Source: Galerina marginata
Taxonomy: Eukaryota; Basidiomycota; Agaricomycetes; Agaricales; Galerinaceae
Assembly: GCA_023014335.1 (NCBI GenBank)
Contig: JAECYW010000009.1
Span: forward strand, 558,001 to 622,000
DNA length: 64,000 nucleotides
Reading direction: 5' to 3'
This document shows, in pieces, positions 45,935 to 58,689 of this stretch (position 1 is the stretch's first letter; each line of letters starts with the position of its first letter). Below the pieces are notes generated by a model. That model had not been told where the DNA came from, searched no databases, and was given only the letters and a program-made list of their open reading frames with translations. Both the position numbers and the translations under genes were made by a program.

Positions 45935-46220
45935 CGAAATGTGTTTCTTTGGTGGCTGTAGCGACATAGCAATATCAGTCAAATAAAGAAAATTTAAGTA
46001 TGCAAGATTTACTGTGCTGAGGAGCGTTTTTAGCTGACCTTGTTCATTGTTCAGCTCTACTGCGAGGGATCAATAATCTCTCCTGTCGCTCCAACTTGAA
46101 GTGGGTTGGTGATGGTCGCTCATCTGAAACCGCTCACCACCTTCTTGGGTTTGCGACCTGTCGATGCTGTGATTCTTAAGAGCCCAGCTCTGACCCCAAG
46201 TAAAGACGGACTAAGACTGC
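45935..46220. repeat. repeat family 1, copy c
   Basis: Contains TTTCTTTGGTGGCTG, AAGTATGCAAGATTTACT, TTTAGCTGACCTTGTTCATTGTTCAGC and TCCAACTTGAAGT in the same order as copies a and b. A further short copy (TCGGTAGCTGACCTTGT followed by TTTCAGCTCTGCCGCG) lies at 46370-46405. Confidence 0.5.
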
Positions 46221-47880
46221 AGAAGACCATGCCTTTCATGGTGAACAGCGCTGGTAGCTTCAGCACTGAAGATTGAAGAACGTCTGAAATTGCGGGCTGG
46301 AACTCCATAGGTTGAATATCATTTGAAGTCCAGGTACGCTGCCTTATCTGAAAAAGTTGATGGTCGTCGGTAGCTGACCTTGTCCGTTGTTTCAGCTCTG
46401 CCGCGATGTTTCGTAGTCACCGCTCCATTTCACCTGTCGTTTTGGGAGAAAATGGGACGGCGCCCTTGCCCTTGCGTTTTCAGTCACCTCCCACACCCTC
46501 CGCTCCGACTTAAACGCTGTTTTCGCAGTTGAAACCCTTCACGGGCTTCCTTTCCTCGGTTGCGTTTTAGGTTCCTATCAAGGAAGAGACGAGGGCTCGT
46601 GATGAACGTTAGTCGTATGAACCCAATCTGATCGGTGTTATAATTATCAACGTTGAACAATGTAGGTCTTCCGTTTCCCTTCCTCGTGGGCCTGCTGCTG
46701 AGGAGCTAGCAGATGAAAACACCCAACGCGACGCAAATCTGGTGCTTGAAGATCAGGGAGCCTGGAGTCATGGATCGCCAATCGTCTCTGCTCCAGGACG
46801 ACGGGCACAATGTCCTGGAACCCGAATGGACGCCCGTCGTCTCTCCTGTTCGCGGCTGTGAAGCAGTTGCAGTTGCAGGCGCAGCCACCATTGTCAAGCA
46901 TCGCCGACCACTGCTCTCTTCACTCACTACAAAGCACAAGTGAGGCTTAATCCAATCTGCTTCCGCGGGATGTCATCGCGGCCCTCGTCGCTGCTTCCGC
47001 ACCGAGCCACTGAACCACCTTAGGCGTACTCCCTCCCATGCTCCCTGTTCAGCCGCGAAGACCAGTTCAATCCAGAGGTTACCGCCTTCAGCGCACATTT
47101 CCCGCCCCTCCACTCTGGCTGCTGCCGCGGCCTAGCCTGCTCTTACGCACTGCAATGGGAAAGAGAGGAGTCAATGAAGCAAGGTCCGATCCCTGCCTCC
47201 CTCTCTCGACCGGCCCTGCCCCGCCTTGCGTCTCCGATAGGTCATCCGGGTGTAGACCTACCTGTATCTCCGCCCCACCCTTCCCCTTCTTCCTTCTGCT
47301 TCAATGCAGTGTCCGCCCAGACCGCGTGCCCGCGCTCCGATTCTTGCTCAACCACGCACCGAGCTACAATCAAGCAGCAACTACTCCGTCCAGGCGGATG
47401 GCTTCTGTTACCTGGACCATAAACCATGACACGCGGCCAGCACGGCTGCTTTCGCTAAACTCAAACCCAGAAACAAGCCAAATCGGGCTCGTTCTACTCC
47501 CTCTGCTTGTTTCGTGCTTTAATGACTGCCGAGGACAGAACCCTGGCGCCGGCGCTGCTGGAGGAGTTTTCGTCGTGTCGGTGGTTTCGTGGAAGGACGA
47601 AGGAAAGTGCCACGGATGGGGTAGAGCAGGCGGTTCAGGATATTTGTGCGTAAGTATGATTGAGATGCTAACCATGGAATACGTAAACGCGCAATGTCTA
47701 CTCGCGTATATGGGAATGAAGCTGGGACGATGACGGATATTTCTCGAACTGGTGTATGTAGGCTCGCTTTCTATTCAGTAAGTATACATCTTTGTCTGCT
47801 CTAGAGTTGTTGACTCCCTTTGTCCCTTTCTCGTCTCAATGAAATAATTTCTCAAGATAGCATTTAGTGAATAGTTGCAG

Positions 47881-50800
47881 AAGGTTTACCCACTCTCCCG
47901 TCGCACGGCAAGGCAGATTAGATAACATGCGCCTGCGCGAACGTGACAACTGGTCCGACAGGGAATACTCATTGGGTTTGTCCATCTTAATCGCGATACC
48001 ATCATCTCCCTTCCTGTTTTCATCCAACAGACTCAGCGAGCGACACTTCTGCTGACCAAAATATGCGCAGTTACCGCCGTATGTTCAAGCCCCAGCAGAA
48101 AGTTCAACCAGAGAATAAAATTCAGGCATGGTGGAGACGCATTTTGGCAGTCAGGGCGGCAAAGAAACCCCTCAGGAAGATTTTTGAGGGTGATGTAACA
48201 GGTTTGACAGGGCTGAGGTGCCTTGTCTTGATCGGGGTGGACGACGATGTACTCGGGATATGGGCGAGGGCGATGATACGCCTTGGACCTGGTATGTTGA
48301 ATCGATTTAATGCTTGGGTCCATGTCAAATTTACAGTAACATCGATAGAAGCAATTCCGAGTCGGGGCTTTGGGGAACATGGTACGAGTTGGCTGGTACT
48401 TTTGCGGAAAACAGCCTTGCTGCTTCTTCTGTCTTTGGCCAACGTACCTGAGTAGGCCTTTCATCACTCGGCTTGTAAGAGTCCTTACTCTACTTTACAG
48501 ATCACCAAATGCCTCAGTGTACCTCGACATACTGACGGTTTTATTATCGAACGAACTCGCCGTAGCAGCGTCGGGTGCTCAAGGCAGTGCATTTTGCCAG
48601 GCCATCACAGCGTATCTCATGAAGCAACAACTCTACCAACTTCTCGGACAATCGATCTCAAAAATAGTATTTTATATCTTCCCCCGTTCCGTTTTCCCTT
48701 TCTAATTATCTTCCATTCGCAGCCGATCGAAAACTCAACAAGTTTACCGCCTTTCCTTGCCTTATGTGCCCTACCCCTGTCGACCTACCCTGAAAATTCA
48801 CCCCAATTTAACAAAATATATGTTCACATCGTCACTCGGGTTTTTATCCTCCCATTTCTCCCAAATCGACTGCCACTTGACATCCCATCCCCGCTCATCT
48901 CATGCATTTTCTTGACCAACTCAGATAAACTCACCCCCCTGCTCGATTCCATCAGTGACAACCTTTCTGCCTTCTCCTCGCCACATCTTGCGGCGAATGT
49001 ATTTATGTTTATTTCCCCGCACTACAAAATGCTTTCCGCTTCTGCGTTCGCTTCATACCTTCAGCTTTCGGTAATGCTGTTCAATAGGTTCAGTGCCTAC
49101 ACTTTGGTCTCTTCATCTTTGTTAGACTCAAACCACGTGTCGGGATTTCAGACAAACCCTGTCGACCATGACTCGGACTGTAGTGACGATGACTATGGGG
49201 ATTCACGGCTATCAGGCGGTCGTCGTTATCTTTCCACTTTGAAAGTCAACGATGAGACACTGAAGTGGATTGAAAAAATTGCCACCCCACATCACATAAC
49301 GGATTTAATCAACTTTACACAATCGCAAGCCATCCTTTTGCCTCACCTAGTGGCGTACCTGTTCACTGTGACAGCGACGTGGCCGTCTTCTCAAAAGGAA
49401 ATCCAGAATATTTTCCTTTCTAGCTCTAGGGGTAAACTGGTCAGAGATCTGTATCGGGAAACTGTGAGGCAATCGCCGTTGGGGCAAGAAGAGGGTTCTA
49501 TGATTGTTTTTGGTGCGTTTACAAAATTCAAATTTTCGCAGCTTAGCTTTCATCGCCTTCCTGGCGTCAGATCCAGCAAGCGCCATATTCTGGCCTCCTG
49601 TCATCTTTCTCGCCGACATATATTCCCAAGCGCTCCACACCATGGATGACGAAGAGTTTTTCGGTGAGGCGTCTGGGAGTCTGGGGTGCAACCCACTGAG
49701 TCTGGAGGAGGTGGCCTCATTCGGCGTGCAGCTGCTCAATATCGTGTTTACGCTGGACTGGCGGTACTCGGACTATGTTGACATGGCCGAAGAGGGGATG
49801 GTTGTTATGCATATTTCAGGGAATGTGCGTTGCACATGGAAGGTATTGGGGGCGAAATTATTGCGGTGCTTGTCGAGAATTTATGCGAGAGAGTAACTGT
49901 CTTCTTTTATTTTGGTGGTGAAGAATCTAATCGTGTTTTGTTTTAGTTCTAGACGGCCATTTGCATCGTCGGGTCACTGGCTGCTTAGATCTCAATTTAA
50001 CATGAACACATTCATCGATGCTGCTGTGTATGTCTGTCTATTTCTTCTTGTCTAGGTTTCTGAGCGTGCCAACGACATGTGCATCCGATTTAAACAGTCA
50101 CCAAGAACAAAGATCTTCCAGGACCTACTCCGAAATGCCTTTCGACATCACCAATCACCAATGGAGCTTCATGGAACCGCGGCTAGTCATGCTCAAAAAT
50201 ATTCCGTTCGCTATTCCGTTCGAGGCGCGCGTTTCCATTTTTCAGCATTTGATCGTAAACGATAAGGTGTTGCACGGCTCCACTGAGCGCAATGCCCTGG
50301 GGCACGATCAAAGGTTGCGGGTGAAGATTCGTCGGGGCGAAGTAGCTCAAGATGGACTTGAAAGGCTTAGTGAAGTCGATTTGAAGGCGCCCCTCGAGAT
50401 CGTCATGACTGATCAATTTGAGCACGAAGAGTGAGTCATTGGCATATTTTGATTTTTGGGACATTTCTGATGTACTCCCGTTGAGGGTATTTAGGGATGG
50501 CGTGGGCCACTTCAAAGAGTTCTTTACGTCTTTCTGCCAGCAGATGCTTGAGACATACTCTGGCCTGTGGTTGAAAAATCAGAGGGGCGAATTGTCTCCG
50601 ACTTCGCATGGATTTGAACTTGAAGGTGGCTATTCTCATACATTTAATTCATATCTCAATCTCACTGTCAGTCTTCTTCAGTCTACATTTCAAACTGGTA
50701 TTGGTTAGTCGGACGCATGGTTGGCAAAGCAATGTATGAAGGCATTTTGGTGGACACCCCGTTTTCTACTTTATTTTTATCCAAGGTAGGCCCGCTCACG

Positions 50801-51833
50801 ATGTATGCGCTGAGCTCGAATTTACATTGGATACTAGTTGCTAGAAAGGAGGAGCTACTTTGATGACCTCTCTCTAATAGATCCGGACCTTTACTGCAGC
50901 TTTCTTTCCATCAAACACGCCACTGAGCATACCGAAGAGTTCCCATTAAATTTCACTATTTCTATTGAGGGTGCGTCTGGTTCATAGATATTTTTATCTA
51001 TTGATTTAGTATAAATGATCAGGAAATGGAGTGACGGAACCAGTGGACCTCATCCCAAATGGCCGTGATATTGTTGTCACCCAGGAGAACAGGCTGCGTT
51101 ATATCAACCTTGCCGCTCGTCGCCGCCTGGATACGCAACTCCAGCGACAAAGCGAGGCTTTCCTCGATGGCCTGTCGCATTTGATTGAGCCAAAATGGTT
51201 GAAGTATGTTTGGTACTTTCAACCTCCTTTGGAATTGTGTGTTGATGGGAAAACGATGGACAGGATGTTTAATCCCCAAGAACTCCAGATCCTCATTGGG
51301 GGTGCCAATGTGCCAATCGACTTGGACGACCTCCGGCGACATACGACTTATGGGGGGATTTACCATAACACCCACGGAACAATAATTGCATTTTGGCAGG
51401 TAGGTCTTAGGATTTTGTTATTTATAACGTTCACTTAAGTAGTTTCGGTTGTGATTGACCTCTTAGGTTGTCAATTCCTTCCACCAATGGCAAAAACATA
51501 GTTTATTGCAGTTTGTGACCAACTGCAGTCGTCCACATGTACTGTAAGCGGTGTTTAATTTTTCCTCTGCTCATAAATTTGATACTACTCTAAACTCCAG
51601 AGGATTCAAAGAACTTGTTCCCCATTTCACGATACGCGATGGTGGGTCGGACGAAGACCGGCTACCCACTTCCAGCACATCCGTTAATCTCCTCAATGTG
51701 AGAGGGGCCAATTTTTCTTTCTCTCCCTTAGATTCAGCATTGTGCTAACGTGTGTTCCCTTGCGGCTTAGCTTCCTACATATAAAAGCGACGGTAAACTG
51801 CGTGAAATGTTGTTAGAGGCCATCACTTCCTGA
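47881..51833 (+). CDS. HECT-type E3 ubiquitin ligase, HUL5/UBE3C family
   Basis: Sixteen exons, the first ones being 47881-47975, 48031-48291, 48337-48451, 48501-48666 and 48723-49512, then 49547-49892 and so on to the TGA at 51831-51833; about 1035 aa with the extreme 5' end not found. N-terminal IQ-type helix (KIQAWWRRILAVRAAKK) followed by GLTGLRCLVLIG, typical of this family. HECT domain from about 50.1 kb: MLKNIPFAIPFEARV, GHFKEFFTSF, GRMVGKAMYEGILVD, DPDLY, VDLIPNGRDIVVT, QELQILIGGANVPIDLDDLR. The catalytic Cys is in FVTNCSRP (TGC at 51524-51526), followed by GFKEL, DEDRLPTSSTSVNLL and the C-terminal LPTYKSDGKLREMLLEAI. Such enzymes extend ubiquitin chains on proteasome substrates. The intron at 49513-49546 would be only 34 nt; a 52-nt version starting at 49495 also keeps phase. 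Confidence 0.85.
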
Positions 51834-52447
51834 GCTGGATTTGATTCTTCTTGAACAGTAGCGAACTTGCGGGTTGTAGGATATGTTTCTGCATTATAAA
51901 TCATGTTCCTCATCCCGAATTCGCCTAGGAAGACGCTGAAGTGCAGATTATGGCAAGTTTTAGTTTAAGTACTCTAGTCTAATCGAGGACACAACTTCAA
52001 GAATGCGCAACTGGCAGGTCGAAACCGGATCACTGTCACAGTGTCAGTGCTAGAACAATAAATCACGTGTACATTCTCAATTTGCAAGTCGAGATGGTCC
52101 CATTTCTGTTGTATAGCACCGATTCGTAAAATTTAAAGTAGAACCTACTTTTGAAAGTGTTTATCTTCCGCCAAAAGTTTTTTTGAAGCTTGATTCCATG
52201 CGCAAGGAACGTCATGGGTGTTGTCCTTCACCGGCCTACCGTCGATGAGCCTGAGAAAAAAATGTTGATCCCGTGCCAAAGAAGGGTATCAGTAAATCCA
52301 CCCTCATCGTCGTTCGCTCTTGCGCTCCACTCGAACTAATATCCGGTCTGGCCCAACGCCCAACTTGCGTCAAAGTACATATCTAAGAGGAACAAGAACT
52401 CCCACACCACCTTTTCTCTCCTTTCTTCTTTAACCACAGACGGACAA

Positions 52448-52765
52448 TCTGCATTTTCCGCTGCAAAACGCGGATGAAGCTACGTGGTTCCAAGAAAGGG
52501 GAGGCTAGGTATGCATTTGTAGGATTTATTTGTCGAAGATCGTGGATAGCTAACCCTGTGATTATTCCAGCGCTGTCGCGTGGTATCCGAGTCGTTGCTG
52601 CCTGACTTCTGAGGTGAAGCAGACATGGCCTGTCAACCGCCTCGTCCTTGCCCGCTTCTTGGGTCCCAATGCTCCAACTTGAAGTCTGTCAGTGGCTGAA
52701 AAAAACTCGTCACTGTCTTGTTGGGCTCGTATCGGGTCGATGCTGGAAGGAGGACCAAGATGGGC
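52448..52765. repeat. repeat family 1, copy b
   Basis: Counterpart of 45048-45380 (see there). It lies about 600 bp after the HECT gene stop, while copies a and c lie 1.6-2.8 kb before its first seen exon. Confidence 0.6.
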
Positions 52766-53751
52766 TGACCGTTTCAGTGTAATCGAGCACGGTACCGACG
52801 TATGTTTTTTTTGGCTTTCATTTCGTCTGCTGGTCATCATGAACGAGCTGCTAATGCATGAGTAGATTTGGATTGCTGTTCCACGCGACGAGAACCTGGA
52901 AGGTGCAGCTTGAAGCTTGAACGTTAAAAATGGAACGCTGTGAAGCAGCCTGCCAACTATACCAATTCAACGTTCAACGTTGACTCTCAAAGTTCGACAT
53001 TCAGCCTTCATAATACCTACGGTTTAGGAACTCTGTCGACGTCGAAGTCGAATCACTTCTGTCATCATCGTCAACCTCTTTAGGAGGATTACCAACATCG
53101 CTAGCAGTCCCGTAAAGCTCGGTCCAAGCACCGAAAAAATCAACCACAACACTGCCCTCCTCGTCTTACCACCTCCGACAATTTGTTCTTTCCGGTGAAC
53201 GTATACCCGCCACTACTGCCTCACGAGGCTCGCCAGCCAATGCTTCGTCAGCCGCATTTCAAAGCCATTCTTGCTTCCTTCCTGGACTGCGTGTTCAACA
53301 TTCATTTCTCAGTCGCAGTCGCAGCCCGAACGCCTACGACCTCGGTTTGGGTTTCTCTCGCTTGAAGCTCCAATACCAAGTACAGTACAGTACGGCCCTA
53401 GGATCGGCTGGAGCTGCGATTCGCGTCGGACGTGCAGATGCCTTCAGCTCAGAAAACGTTGGATGTCGAATCTCGATGACGATCAACACCCACTGGACGG
53501 AACTGTGTGGACTGTGGAAACGGTACTGGAGATGATGATCATGGAGATGGGTGGCACGGAGAGGAAGTCATCGAGGAGCCTTCGTGATGTGCATTCGCCA
53601 GCGCGACAGACCGCGGTCATTGACCCCGTCCAACCATGCCCTTCACTTCAAATGTCGCCGTCGTCATCGTCTCTGAGCACCATCGGCTTTTGGATATATG
53701 CTCTTGCATTTCTCGCTGTCGCTTGCAGCATTGTCCTAGCTTCACCCATAC

Positions 53752-53830
53752 TCGACGCTGGATTTATCCCAATATTCGCTTTACGAGCCACGTATATGCG
53801 CTTATTCGACGTCGTCAAACCCCTCAAATC
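53752..53830. repeat. repeat family 2, copy b (short)
   Basis: TCGACGCTGGATTTATCCCAATA, then CCACGTATATGCGCTTATTCGACGTCGTC. Diverged counterpart of 45690 and 54379. Confidence 0.5.
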
Positions 53831-54149
53831 GAACCGAGAGCCGTCTACGTCTATCTGCGACGGATTCCTGAGACAGAAATACCTCCTTGTGACTGTCGTC
53901 GAGGTTTTTAAAGCACGGAAGGAAACGTGGCCCTTGGAGTACCCCACCGAGTTAATCGTCGTTGGTTGTAGATAGGCCAATCGACGCCTGGAACAGCTTC
54001 TACTCGGACGCTTACATCACAGCTTGATCACAGTAGCGCCATCTGTCTCGTCATTGTCGTCGCGGACCTGCTGGACGCAGGCGTTTTACCAGGAGAAGCA
54101 GAAGGACGGCAGGTGCGGAGGATGGGTTGAAGCTTGACCCAGAGAGACC

Positions 54150-54300
54150 AGCCTCATTTCGAACGCATGCATTTACTCACACCGCCAGCTTGCGTTGGGC
54201 TGACCTCGACATTTCAACCTCCTGGTTCTGCCATTCCTTTCGAGTGGCCTCTATGGTCTTCGTCCACCATCAACTTTTTAGCCTGTCAATATGCTCAAGC
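54150..54300. repeat. repeat family 3, copy a
   Basis: CGAACGCATGCATTTACTCACACCGCCAGC, then GACCTCGACAT and TTCCTTTCGAGTG. Same order at 55140-55300 with GCATACATCTACGAACACCGCCAGC, ACCTCTCGACATG and TTCGTTTCGAGTG. Confidence 0.55.
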
Positions 54301-54378
54301 GTTTTTCTTGCCTTCGTTTTTACTTCCTCCAGTACAGATTCAAATCAGGTCATAGCTAGCTTCAACCGTACCCGTACT

Positions 54379-54490
54379 CGACGCTGGAGTTATCTCAGTA
54401 CAGCCACGTATATGCGCTCTTCAACGTCGTCTACCTTCCTAGATCTGGCCAGATCAACCTGATTTGATCTGACGGCCGTCTATTTACTAC
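54379..54490. repeat. repeat family 2, copy c
   Basis: TCGACGCTGGAGTTATCTCAGTAC, then CCACGTATATGCGCTCTTCAACGTCGTC, then CTAGATCTGGCCAGATCAACCTGATTTGATCTGA. Closest to copy a at 45690. Confidence 0.6.
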
Positions 54491-55139
54491 AGTCAAGGCA
54501 GAAGCACCTCCATCCCCATCATCGTGCTCGCCGTCGACGCAGGTAACTTTGACGGGAATTGCGACCGGTGAAGCATCTTCATGAGGTTGCAATCGATGAA
54601 GCTCCGATAACGACGACACAATTATGGCCAATGTCAGGTCTGTCATTCACGACTACGGGAAGCAAGTGGGATATTTGGATGTGGGGAGGGGGGGGCGTGG
54701 ATGTTTGACGACGTTTGGGCTGGGTCAACACCTTGGGTAGCCCCTTCTCCGACGCATACACGCGCACCGGTGTCGTCAGGCTTGTCATTATGAGCCATTG
54801 TCCACGCGCAGCCATTGTCAGTATGCCCATCAACCTTCCCATCCGCAAGATCGTCAGGCATTCGCTCCAGCGCACTACTCCTTCCCCGCTGTCGCTACGA
54901 AGCGGTATTCTATTCATCGTCGGCAGGGCAGGAACTTCTTGTCTTGGGATTTTCAGTGGTGCTGCGGAACCGAGAGCGATGGGAGGAACTGCCGGGGTTG
55001 TTCGGTCCTGAACGTGATTGAGGGTCGACGGGCTGATGGCGAGGACGTGGTAGTGTTGGCGGATGGAGGCCCTGGGTCGGAACTTGGAGGAGAAGGAGGG
55101 CAAGCAAGAGACGAAGTCGGACGCGCACGAGCACAAGCC

Positions 55140-55300
55140 TCTTCTCGAACGCATACATCTACGAACACCGCCAGCCCTGTGTGGGGGCCGAAGTTAATGG
55201 TCTGCGCGACCTCTCGACATGCCGACCTTGTTGTTTAGCCATTCGTTTCGAGTGTTGCTCCCATTATCGTTGTCGTCAACCAGTGCTTCAGCCACCCAAT
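55140..55300. repeat. repeat family 3, copy b
   Basis: Counterpart of 54150-54300, about 1 kb downstream in the same orientation. Confidence 0.55.
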
Positions 55301-58274
55301 AGGATCTTCCCGTTGCTCGCGCAGCGTTGCCCGTTCTTTCGTTCTCATGGACAGTCTTGGGCATTGGGCCAAACTCTGCGTTATAGGCGGCAGGAATGAA
55401 CAAGAGCAATGTGCTTTGAAGTGAAAGGCATCAGGTACGTGAGTATGTCTATGATTTGACTGAAAAAGACTGACTTAACCACGGTACAGACAAATGTGAT
55501 CCATAGGAGTACAACCAAGACGATATCTTGTGTCCGTCGGTAGATTTGGTGTATGCAGCTGGCCTCGGTTTATCCACAAGAATACGTTGGCTGCTGCTGC
55601 TGCCGCAGATGGGCCAGGCCTCGAGGATCGAAGAACTGTCATTCGTCTGCTGCCTCCGCTGCCCATCTCCGAAGCAAAGATGGTTACTTAACCACTCGCT
55701 ATGATTCTCTTAACCACCCGCGAGCAGTATGAGTGACTCATCAGTTCGTCGCCGGACCTTTCGTCCTTCTCAGGTGTTGTCCAGCCTTCTGAAGCCGACC
55801 GCCAGCGCCATCCTATCGTGGCCTTTATCGTCGACATCGCACCCGTTCGACCAGCCCTGCTACTCTCTGCCGTCGTTGAAAGGAAAGAGAACACCTGCCC
55901 AGTCGGTTGGGCTACATCGGCTCTATCCTAATCTGCAGGAGATCATCGTCGTCGTCGCCGTGTCCATCGATGGCGCTTCGTATTTCAGAGGTCGAGGTGG
56001 GGATGAAGCGAATTCTGTTCAGATTTTGGGTAGTCTGGGGCGAGCGAGCGAGCAGGGGCCGGAAAAGATGGAAAGGAATGACAAAAGGTGGATAATAAAG
56101 AAAAGGACGGACGAGAGGAAACGAGGATGAGGTGGACGAACAAGATGACGTGGGTCAAAGGAATGGTTGATGGGAGGCGAGGAGATGAGGCCGAGGGCGT
56201 CGAGGGATGAACGAACGCCGTTCGCAGGTCCCTTCTCGATCTTCGCGCATCGTTGGATCGATATGCTTAGCTGCCCTATCAATATCCGACCATGCGTTGC
56301 CCATTGTTCTGCTTGCTATGTAACCCGCCTCGAGTCGCCTCCTCGGCCTCCTTCACTGCCGCCACTCCTGCTCCTCCAATCCATAGAAAGAAAAAGACAA
56401 CATGCAGCACCCCATCGGCTTTTCCTCTTCAAGCCACCGAGGTGGAATTCGGTGAAGTCTCAACCCGACGCCAAGCCTATCGTCAACGCAGGTCATCAAG
56501 CTTTTTCCCTTCAAGCAACTACAAGTGTCATTGCTGCTTGGGCCACTGCATCAATCATCGTCAATATCTTGTAGCATACGAGCAGCTGTCCTACTTCTGC
56601 CCTCGCCATTGGGTGATATTCTTCGAAGAAGGGATGCAGATGTGGGTCGGGTTAGTTGACGCACTAGCTGGACGCTTTTTGGCCTGATACGTTTCGATAG
56701 GCCTTGAATCCTGGTGGTGCTGCGGAGTCCGGACAGAGGACAAGGCCTGGAAGATAAAAAGGGCGGTAAATCAATGAGAGGAAGAACGGTCAGATGGAGG
56801 ACTATCTCGTAGGATCAATGCATGGGGGTTTGGGAGTGGGATAGAGGGTGAAAAGAATCGCGCAAACGCCTTTCGCAGTCTTTCGACATTGACTCGGTTG
56901 GATATGGGAACGGTCATCTGCACTGCCAACGTTTGGCCTGGCCTCGACCAATGCGGACGCGAATCTATTGCCATTTATTCTTGAACCTTTGGAAGGACGC
57001 TGTGACGTGGCAGTTCAACTTTGAAGTTTGGTTCCATCTCGGAATCCTACCTTCAGCCTTGTGCGCGGCCGCGGCGTATTGGACAACCAATCCGGCCTGT
57101 TATGATCTCAGCTTTTTCTCTGCCCTTCCGAACATCAGGAAAATTGACATACACCATACGACACCCTGTCTTTCGATACTTCCTCCTTGGATGGTCTCTG
57201 GCCCAGGATCGGTTTTGCTTCCTGTGGCCTACTCTATTCTACAAGTGCCTCGTTGATTATTGGATCGACTTTATGTACCCCGCTATTTTTCCTTTTTTTT
57301 TGCGGATAATTCTGATACTGCTCTATTTGTTCTTACTATAGCTAGTCACTGGACCTCGTCCAAATCAACCAACTTCGACTACTCGTGGTCTACTTCTTGT
57401 CCGCCTCAGGCGTCGTACGCACTCCTTATTTGCGTGGTTCCGGTCGCCGGTATCCGCTGCCAACATCACATGCGATTTCTAAGTCCTGGCAATTTTGGTT
57501 TATGTTCCCGACCTTTTCCGACGAGCGAACCTCTGAGTACTGGAACTATTTATAAACGTCGCTCGCAAATGACTCGTCTCCTTAATTTCCATGGGCGGGT
57601 GCATATGGCCGTTGGGCTGTAAACCGGAGAGTTGGAAGAAGCGCAGCCTGAGCCGTTAAATACGGGAGTTGCGTCATATGAAAAAGAGCGCCCACCCCAC
57701 ATTGGCGAGAACCTTCTAAAGCCCTCGATAACCTCGACGTATTTTGAAAACCAACGACTTGGAACCTGGGTGAAGCCTTCCGCAACCTTACTACCTCGTT
57801 CGTTTTCGAGACATGCATGGACTCTGGAGTTCAAGTTGTTGGATGTCTCCATTTGCCTCCGTATCACGAGGAGCTAGGAGAAGATGGGGGCCTGATCGTG
57901 ATGAACGCGGGTGGATTTTTTCTCCATTGATGGCATTATTTTTAGATCATCGAGCCAAAGGCTCAGCAAACGCGCACCTACAAGGAGAAAAACAGATCAG
58001 GAGGCTGGAGCTGTTGGGAGATCCCTGTCAAAGAACACGCGTCATCGAAGAGCCAATACCTGAATTTGATGATGGAGAATTAACAAACGCGTTGGTTTTC
58101 AAAATGGAAAGGAACTGTTGACCGGGCCTATGACCCATCTTAACGGCGGCCAGACCACGACTTGCACGCGCATTTCGCTCGAATTTCCCAGCTCTGGTAG
58201 CGTGCATGGCGAACGCTTTAAAAGAGCTGCGAGAAACTGGATCCACCTCCCCCAACTTACGAGTCGAGTTTATT

Positions 58275-58689
58275 ATGCACTTCACCTCGATCCTCGCGCC
58301 TTTCACCTTGGCTGTAGCCTTTGCTCTGTCCGCCCACGCGGATACCATCGTCGCATTCAGCGGCAGCCAGTGCGACGGCGCCGTCGGGAATACTGTCCAG
58401 TGTGATGGAAGCTGTCATCAGTTCGGCGGAAGGCACTCTCTTCGGGTTAGTCGGAAAAACAGCTGTGGAATAAGCCGATTTTTTTACTGACGCCCTCTCA
58501 TTTTTTTTTCGTCTCTAGATCAGCGGAGGCAGCACCCATTGCGTCACGTACTTCACGAACAACAACTGTGGCTTCGCTGAAGGTCAAGGCGGCACAAACA
58601 TTTTTGGCCCTGGAACATGCCAGAACGTGAATACGGGTGGAAATGTTGGCTCATTTTTATGCGCGCCTTCTACGATCTGCCTTGTCTAG
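58275..58689 (+). CDS. small secreted cysteine-rich protein
   Basis: Two exons, 58275-58445 and 58519-58689, intron 73 nt; 113 aa. Signal peptide about residues 1-22 (ILAPFTLAVAFALSAHA). The mature part has eight cysteines (SQC, VQC, GSC, THC, NNC, GTC, FLC, TIC), fitting four disulphides in a compact secreted protein, and the segments DTIVAFSGS, HQFGGRHSL and CGFAEGQGG. It fits the small-secreted-protein class of basidiomycetes (candidate effector, antimicrobial or structural protein); the exact role cannot be told. It ends the long repeat-rich stretch and lies 1.9 kb before the peptidase gene. Confidence 0.8.

Larger units (their letters stand above)
44096..47880. repeat. degenerate repeat-rich region left of the HECT gene
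   Basis: About 3.8 kb without a convincing gene. Carries several copies of repeat families that recur right of the HECT gene (listed separately). The 231-codon ORF at 47038-47733 has skewed composition and no domain. The end of this stretch may hide a short first exon of the HECT gene. Confidence 0.5.
51834..58274. repeat. degenerate repeat-rich region right of the HECT gene
   Basis: About 6.4 kb without a convincing gene. Many GC-rich ORFs run antiparallel through each other, as expected of non-coding GC-rich DNA. Repeat families 1 to 3 recur here. Near the right end, 57632-57877 (EEAQPEPLNTGVASYEKERPP..) and 57813-58121 (..RRWGPDRDERGWIFSP..) look somewhat protein-like but could not be joined to a model. 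Confidence 0.45.

Noticed and set aside
47038..47733. 231-codon plus-strand ORF
   Set aside because: Composition follows GC-rich repeat DNA, overlapping ORFs exist on the other strand, and there is no domain or splice context.
49347..49739. 130-codon minus-strand ORF
   Set aside because: Antisense to conserved coding exons of the HECT ligase.
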